9,632 nt of DNA from Gemmatimonadales bacterium. GTDB taxonomy: Bacteria; Gemmatimonadota; Gemmatimonadetes; Palauibacterales; Palauibacteraceae. Positions 6,570-9,632 of this stretch are shown in pieces (the stretch's first letter is position 1; each line of letters begins with the position of its first letter). The notes beneath the pieces are model-generated. The model saw only the letters and a program-made list of their open reading frames with translations, was not told the origin of the DNA and searched no databases. Location of the stretch: positions 1 to 9,632 of the forward strand of contig DAOVWI010000076.1 of assembly GCA_030636765.1 (NCBI GenBank), given 5' to 3'. Made by a program: the position numbers and the translations under genes.

Positions 6570-6860
6570 TTGCCGAAGTTCATCATCGAGCGTGAGATAC
6601 CGGGAGCGGGTGGAATGAGCGATGAGACGTTCCAGCAGATCTCGCAGAAATCCTGTAGCGTTCTGCGCGAGCTCGGGCCGGCCATTCAGTGGGTGGAGAG
6701 CTACGTTACGGACGACAAGCTGTACTGCGTTTACATCGCGGCGGACGAGGGGATGATCAGGGAGCACGCGGAGAAGGGTGGGTTCCCCGCGAACCGCATC
6801 TCCAAGATCGTTCGCATGATCGATCCGACGACCGAGGAGCTGCAGGCGGCGGCCGGTTAG
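6570..6860 (+). CDS. DUF4242 family protein (SCO4226-like)
   Basis: This 96-residue cytoplasmic protein matches the DUF4242 pattern. It has the N-terminal strand 'PKFIIEREIPGAG', the helix 'ISQKSCSVLRELGPAIQWVESYV', the strand 'DDKLYCVYIAADE' and the conserved 'IREHAEKGGFPANRI' segment before 'IDPTTEE'. The family has a ferredoxin-like fold; the Streptomyces member SCO4226 is described as nickel-binding. Cys29, Cys53 and His66 are possible ligands here, but I cannot show metal binding. The TTG start at 6570 is set by a good ribosome binding site and by the family N-terminus. The gene stands alone between the padR operator and a repeat-rich spacer. Function in this locus is unknown. Confidence 0.8.
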   Translation: MPKFIIEREIPGAGGMSDETFQQISQKSCSVLRELGPAIQWVESYVTDDKLYCVYIAADEGMIREHAEKGGFPANRISKIVRMIDPTTEELQAAAG

Positions 6861-6907
6861 CTTCGCTACCGGGCTGGCCTCACGCTCGGGGCTAGCCTCG
6901 CGCCCGC

Positions 6908-6983
6908 GGCGCTGTACCGGCGCTGCGCTCCAGGCGCTGTAGGGGCGCCGCGCTTCGGGCGCTCTACGGGTCGCCGTGCTCCG
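6908..6983. repeat. Three diverged tandem copies of a 25-26-bp unit
   Basis: Units at 6908-6932, 6933-6957 and 6958-6983 all begin GGCGCT.TA and end with a GC..GCTCC/GCTTCG block. Units 1 and 2 match at 20 of 25 positions by my count; unit 3 carries a one-base insertion. The unit length is not a multiple of three, which argues against a coding repeat. Confidence 0.6.
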
Positions 6984-6987
6984 GGTC

Positions 6988-7015
6988 CGGGACCTAACGG
7001 CGCTGGTAGGTCCCG
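6988..7015. terminator. Hairpin after the DUF4242 gene, possible terminator or leader element
   Basis: CGGGACCTA (6988-6996) pairs perfectly with TAGGTCCCG (7007-7015) around a 10-base loop. It lies 128 bases after the DUF4242 stop and directly after the tandem repeat. No T-run follows, so a classic intrinsic terminator is not supported. Confidence 0.35.
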
Positions 7016-7062
7016 ATCCGCCGGCCCTCCGGCAGCACCTTTCCCCTCCATCGCTTTCAGCC

Positions 7063-7120
7063 ACTCCGCCCGGCTGTGCGCACCGCGAGCAACTCCGCCC
7101 GGGCGCACCACTCGTGAGCC
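7063..7120. repeat. Diverged 29-bp tandem duplication
   Basis: Both units start with ACTCCGCCCGG (7063-7073 and 7092-7102), contain GCGCACC, and end with GCGAGC or GTGAGC. Unit 1 has an extra CTGT before GCGCACC, while unit 2 has an extra ACTC after it, so both keep a length of 29 bases. Confidence 0.5.
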
Positions 7121-7177
7121 GCGGAGCGGGCGGCTAAGATAACCACCGGCGGGAGTCGCCCGGCAGCAGAACCGCGG

Positions 7178-7207
7178 GTGACGCCCGGAGGGCCGAACAC
7201 GCGTCAC
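7178..7207 (+). promoter_or_regulatory. 7-bp inverted repeat next to the ribosome binding site
   Basis: GTGACGC at 7178-7184 pairs with GCGTCAC at 7201-7207. The right arm ends at the base before the GAGGAGAGAGA ribosome binding site for GTG 7222. It could be a leader hairpin or an operator. Confidence 0.3.
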
Positions 7208-7221
7208 GAGGAGAGAGAGCG

Positions 7222-8496
7222 GTGTCCGAATACAAGATCGACCGGATCGGGGGGAAAGTGCTCCGCCCGGAGAGCCTCATGATGAGCTACGGGTATGACC
7301 CGCAGCTCTCCGAGGGCGCCATCAAGTGCCCGATCTTCCAGACCTCCACCTTCGTCTTCGAGAGCGCCGAGGCGGGCAAGGCCTACTTCGAGGTGGCGCT
7401 TGGGCTGCGGGAGAAAGGGCCGACCGAGGAGCTCGGCCTGATCTACAGCCGCCTCAACAACCCGGACCTGGAGGTGCTGGAGGACCGGCTCAGCCTGTGG
7501 GACGGGGCGGAGGCGTGCGCCGTGTTCGAGAGCGGCATGGCGGCGATCGCCACCGCTCTGCTCACCTTTGTGCGGCCGGGGGACGTGCTCCTGCACAGCG
7601 AGCCCCTCTACGGGGGGACCGACTACCTGATCAACCACTTCCTGCGCGAGCTCGGCGTGCTGCCGGTCGGCTTCCTGGCGGGCACGTCGGTGCGCGACGT
7701 GGAGGAGTCGATCGGCGAGCGCATCGCGGGCAGGCGGCTGAGCGCCGTGCTGATCGAGACGCCGGCCAACCCGACCAACCAGCTCGTCGACATCGAGGGC
7801 GTTGGGAGGTTGGCCAGATCCCTGGGTGACGCGGATGACCCTCCGGTCGTCATGGTGGACAACACGTTCCTCGGGCCGCTGTGGCAGCATCCGCTCCGTC
7901 ACGGCGCCGACCTGGTGCTCTACTCGGCAACCAAGTTCATCGGGGGGCACAGCGACGTGATCGCCGGAGCCTGCCTGGGCCGCGCCGAGCCGATGGCGGC
8001 CGTGCGCACCCTTCGGACCTTCATGGGGACGACGGCCGGTCCCTGGTCGGGCTGGCTGCTGCTGCGCAGCCTCGAGACGCTCAAGATGCGGATGACGGCG
8101 CAGATGAAGAACGCGCGCTACGTGGCGGATTTCTTGTCCGACCACCCCAGGGTGTTGTGCGTCAACTACCTCGGGCTTCTGGACGAGGAGCACCCGATGC
8201 ACAGCCTCTACCGCGCGCAGTGCCTTTCTCCAGGCTCGCTGTTGTCGTTCGACGTGGAGGGCGGGGAGGCCGGTGCGTTCCGCTTCTTGAACGCCCTTCA
8301 TCTTGCCAAGCTGGCCGTGAGCCTGGGCAGCACGGAGACCCTGGTGGAGCATCCGGCTTCCATGACCCACGCCGATGTGGCCCCGGAGCAGAGGGAGCGG
8401 ATGGGGATCGCTCCCTCCATGGTCCGTCTCTCCGTTGGCGTGGAGCATTTCGAGGACATTGTTGCGGACCTGGAGCAGGCGCTTGAGGCCGTATAG
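7222..8496 (+). CDS. PLP-dependent cystathionine gamma-synthase/lyase-family enzyme
   Basis: This 424-residue enzyme belongs to the Cys/Met-metabolism fold-type I PLP family. Seen are the phosphate-binding YSRLNNP at 75-81 (Tyr75, Arg77), SGMAAI at 104-109, the ring-stacking Tyr130 in LYGGTD, Asp203 in MVDNTF that pairs with the pyridine nitrogen, the Schiff-base Lys238 in SATKFIGGHSD, SLGSTETLVEHPASMTH at 367-383, and the substrate-carboxylate arginine near 402. Classic methionine gamma-lyases have Cys after Tyr-Gly; here it is Gly132, as in cystathionine synthases and lyases. An extra stretch before YSR (about 58-73) makes it longer than the usual ~390 residues and marks a separate subgroup. 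The reaction (gamma-replacement or gamma-elimination on a C4 sulfur or O-acyl amino acid) cannot be fixed. The start is GTG 7222 behind GAGGAGAGAGA. The coxS-like gene begins 45 bases after the stop, so co-transcription is plausible. Confidence 0.9.
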   Translation: MSEYKIDRIGGKVLRPESLMMSYGYDPQLSEGAIKCPIFQTSTFVFESAEAGKAYFEVALGLREKGPTEELGLIYSRLNNPDLEVLEDRLSLWDGAEACAVFESGMAAIATALLTFVRPGDVLLHSEPLYGGTDYLINHFLRELGVLPVGFLAGTSVRDVEESIGERIAGRRLSAVLIETPANPTNQLVDIEGVGRLARSLGDADDPPVVMVDNTFLGPLWQHPLRHGADLVLYSATKFIGGHSDVIAGACLGRAEPMAAVRTLRTFMGTTAGPWSGWLLLRSLETLKMRMTAQMKNARYVADFLSDHPRVLCVNYLGLLDEEHPMHSLYRAQCLSPGSLLSFDVEGGEAGAFRFLNALHLAKLAVSLGSTETLVEHPASMTHADVAPEQRERMGIAPSMVRLSVGVEHFEDIVADLEQALEAV

Positions 8497-8541
8497 CGAC
8501 CTTCCGCCGGGGCCGACGACCCGGCAGGAGCGCAGCGCGAC

Positions 8542-9096
8542 GTGACCGCACCGAACCCGGTTCGTCTGACGGTGTCGGTGAACGGCGAGTCCCACGACCG
8601 CTCGGTCGAGCCGCGCCTCCTCCTCAGCGACTTCCTCCGTCACGAGCTCGGCCTCTGCGGAACCCACGTGGGCTGCGAGCACGGCGTGTGCGGGGCGTGC
8701 ACGGTGCTGCTGGATGGCGAGCCGGTGCGATCCTGCCTCCTCTTTGCCGTCCAGGTCGATGGATGTAGCGTGCGTACGGTCGAGGGACTGGCGGATGCGG
8801 AGGGGCTGGATCCGATCCAGCAGTCGTTCCGCGAGGCGCACGGCCTCCAGTGCGGCTTCTGCACCCCCGGGATCCTCATGACGGTCGTCCGCTTCCTGGA
8901 GGAGAACCCCCGTCCAAGCGAGCGAGAGATCCGGGAGATGCTGTCGGGCCATCTCTGCCGCTGTACGGGCTACCACAACATCGTGGCGGCGGTCCGGCTT
9001 GCCGCGACGCGCCTGACGGAAGGCATGGCCGCGCCCACGCCGGCACCGGTGCAGGCCGCATCGACACCCGTCGAAGCCGCACCGGCCGGCGAATGA
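8542..9096 (+). CDS. coxS: CoxS-like [2Fe-2S] subunit of a molybdenum hydroxylase
   Basis: This 184-residue iron-sulfur subunit carries electrons between the molybdopterin and FAD subunits. The N-terminal plant-ferredoxin-type cluster is bound by Cys45, Cys50, Cys53 and Cys65 (GCEHGVCGAC...SC). The C-terminal helical-bundle cluster is bound by Cys104 and Cys107 (LQCGFCTPG) and by Cys139 and Cys141 (HLCRCTGYHNI). All eight ligands are present. The last 24 residues or so form an Ala/Pro/Thr-rich tail absent from the compact ~155-165-residue core. The start is GTG 8542; the nearest purine-rich site, CAGGAG at 8524-8529, is 12 bases away, which is rather far. The coxL-like gene follows within 28 bases. 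Substrate is unknown: CoxS-type subunits serve CO dehydrogenases, xanthine or aldehyde oxidases and many others. Confidence 0.93.
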   Translation: MTAPNPVRLTVSVNGESHDRSVEPRLLLSDFLRHELGLCGTHVGCEHGVCGACTVLLDGEPVRSCLLFAVQVDGCSVRTVEGLADAEGLDPIQQSFREAHGLQCGFCTPGILMTVVRFLEENPRPSEREIREMLSGHLCRCTGYHNIVAAVRLAATRLTEGMAAPTPAPVQAASTPVEAAPAGE

Positions 9097-9105
9097 GGCG
9101 ATCCG

Positions 9106-9139
9106 CGTGAGCACCCGACTCTCGTGAGCACCCGATACT
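9106..9139 (+). repeat. 17-bp tandem duplication that doubles the coxL start region
   Basis: CGTGAGCACCCGA occurs at 9106-9118 and again at 9123-9135, in two adjacent 17-base units with almost the same end (CTCT versus TACT). The first copy's GTG at 9107 opens a mini-ORF, MSTRLS and stop, whose TGA (9125-9127) overlaps the second GTG (9124-9126) as GTGA. The nearest ribosome-binding-like bases, GAGG at 9095-9098, suit the first GTG better than the second. Confidence 0.7.
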
Positions 9140-9632
9140 TCGGAGCGCGCGTTCCGCGCAACGAGGACGAGGCCCTCCTGACCGGGCGAGCCCTGTTCGT
9201 TGACGACGTGCAGCTGCCCGGCATGCTGCACGTGGCGTTCGTTCGCAGCGAGTGTGCGCACGGCGTGCTGCGGCGCGTGGATGGATCCCGTGCGCTCGCG
9301 GGGCCCGGCGTGGTCGCCGTCTACACGGCAGCCGACCTCGGCGATTACTGGCAGCCGGGGCCGCTGCTCGTGCCGCCGCCGCCGATCGAAGGCCTGACGT
9401 TTCAGGCGCGCACGCAGGGGCCGCTCGTCAGGGGTAAGGTGCGCCACGTGGGTGAGGCGATCGCCGTCGTCGTGGCGGAGAGCCGGTACCTGGCGGAGGA
9501 CGCGGCCGAGGAGGTCGAGGTCGAGATCGAGCCGCTCGAGGCGGTGGTCGACATCGAGGCGGCGCTCGAGGAAGGGGCTCCCCCATCCACCGAGCGCCCG
9601 GCTTCGAGCCGGGGCGCGCACGCGATCCAGAC
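9124..9632 (+). CDS. coxL: CoxL-like molybdopterin-binding large subunit (N-terminal part)
   Basis: This gene has 169 complete codons and runs off the right edge. The N-terminus 'RYFGARVPRNEDEALLTGRA' followed by 'LFVDDVQLPGMLHVAFVRSECAHG' at 21-47 is the a/b hammerhead domain of the xanthine dehydrogenase/CO dehydrogenase large subunit. 'GKVRHVGEAIAVVVAESRYLAEDAAE' and 'EVEIEPLEAVVD' at about 104-143 continue it. The full protein should have about 750-800 residues and bind the molybdenum cofactor in the part that is missing here. The motif that separates true CO dehydrogenase (AYXCSFR) from form II relatives (AYRGAGR) is not in the window, so CO oxidation cannot be claimed. GTG 9124 is the start that keeps the domain frame; the preceding mini-ORF ends on it. 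It follows coxS in the usual S-L order. Confidence 0.92.
   Translation, partial: MSTRYFGARVPRNEDEALLTGRALFVDDVQLPGMLHVAFVRSECAHGVLRRVDGSRALAGPGVVAVYTAADLGDYWQPGPLLVPPPPIEGLTFQARTQGPLVRGKVRHVGEAIAVVVAESRYLAEDAAEEVEVEIEPLEAVVDIEAALEEGAPPSTERPASSRGAHAIQ

Larger units (their letters stand above)
6861..7221. other. Repeat-rich intergenic region before the PLP enzyme gene
   Basis: These 361 bases carry no gene I can support. From left to right they hold a diverged 25-26-bp tandem repeat (6908-6983), a 9-bp stem (6988-7015), a diverged 29-bp tandem duplication (7063-7120), a 6-bp stem AGCCGC/GCGGCT (7117-7135), TAAGAT at 7135-7140 as a possible -10 box, and a 7-bp inverted repeat (7178-7207) just before the ribosome binding site GAGGAGAGAGA. 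The right-hand part could be a structured 5' leader of about 75 bases for the downstream gene. I could not match it to a known S-adenosylmethionine or S-adenosylhomocysteine riboswitch. Confidence 0.5.

Noticed and set aside
6881..7120. CRISPR array
   Set aside because: The repeats are directly adjacent, diverged and lack unique spacers, and no cas genes are near.
7140..7221. S-adenosylmethionine or S-adenosylhomocysteine riboswitch before the PLP enzyme gene
   Set aside because: Inverted repeats are present, but none of the conserved core sequences of these riboswitch classes could be found by eye.
7204..9621. A minus-strand open frame of 805 codons across the PLP enzyme, coxS and coxL genes
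   Set aside because: It is antisense to three well-supported genes, is rich in Arg, His, Gly and Ala with no domain, and is the kind of long open frame that GC-rich codon bias makes by chance.

Overview
The window is a GC-rich stretch of bacterial chromosome in which genes are tightly packed and starts are a mix of ATG, GTG and TTG, mostly behind purine-rich ribosome binding sites. An exporter with a periplasmic adaptor points to a diderm cell. The gene types (CoxSLMG-like molybdenum hydroxylase parts, DUF4242, PadR plus SHOCT, unfused MacB-like exporter) would suit Gemmatimonadota, Acidobacteriota or a similar soil or sediment phylum. The sequence alone does not settle the taxon. I see no tRNA, rRNA, CRISPR, insertion sequence or phage gene.

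Layout. (1) Positions 1-87, minus strand: the first 29 codons of a CoxM-like FAD subunit of a CO dehydrogenase/xanthine dehydrogenase-type molybdenum hydroxylase, running off the left edge. (2) 254-4545, plus strand: a four-gene operon with an HlyD/MacA-type adaptor, a LolD/MacB-type ATPase and two different FtsX/MacB-fold permeases. (3) 4887-5345, plus: a CoxG-like SRPBCC protein behind a roughly 340-base upstream region that holds a perfect 12-bp palindrome. (4) 5404-6283, minus: a PadR repressor and a small membrane-anchored SHOCT protein that overlap by 8 bases. Two perfect CGATATATCG palindromes lie upstream. (5) 6570-6860, plus: a small DUF4242 protein. (6) 6861-7221: gene-free DNA with diverged tandem repeats and inverted repeats. 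(7) 7222-9632, plus: a PLP-dependent cystathionine gamma-synthase-family enzyme, then a CoxS-like [2Fe-2S] subunit and the N-terminal part of a CoxL-like molybdopterin subunit, running off the right edge.

How the parts may fit. The adaptor, ATPase and permeases should form one inner-membrane efflux or export machine; its outer-membrane partner is not in the window. CoxM, CoxG, CoxS and CoxL are the usual parts of a molybdenum hydroxylase and its accessory, but here they are split over two strands and three transcription units about 8 kb apart. They may serve one enzyme or two paralogous ones. PadR-SHOCT looks like a self-regulated unit. The most unusual local structures are the duplicated start region of coxL (a 6-codon mini-ORF whose stop overlaps the real start), the paired PadR-type palindromes, the palindrome ahead of coxG, and the tandem repeats and hairpins before the PLP enzyme gene.
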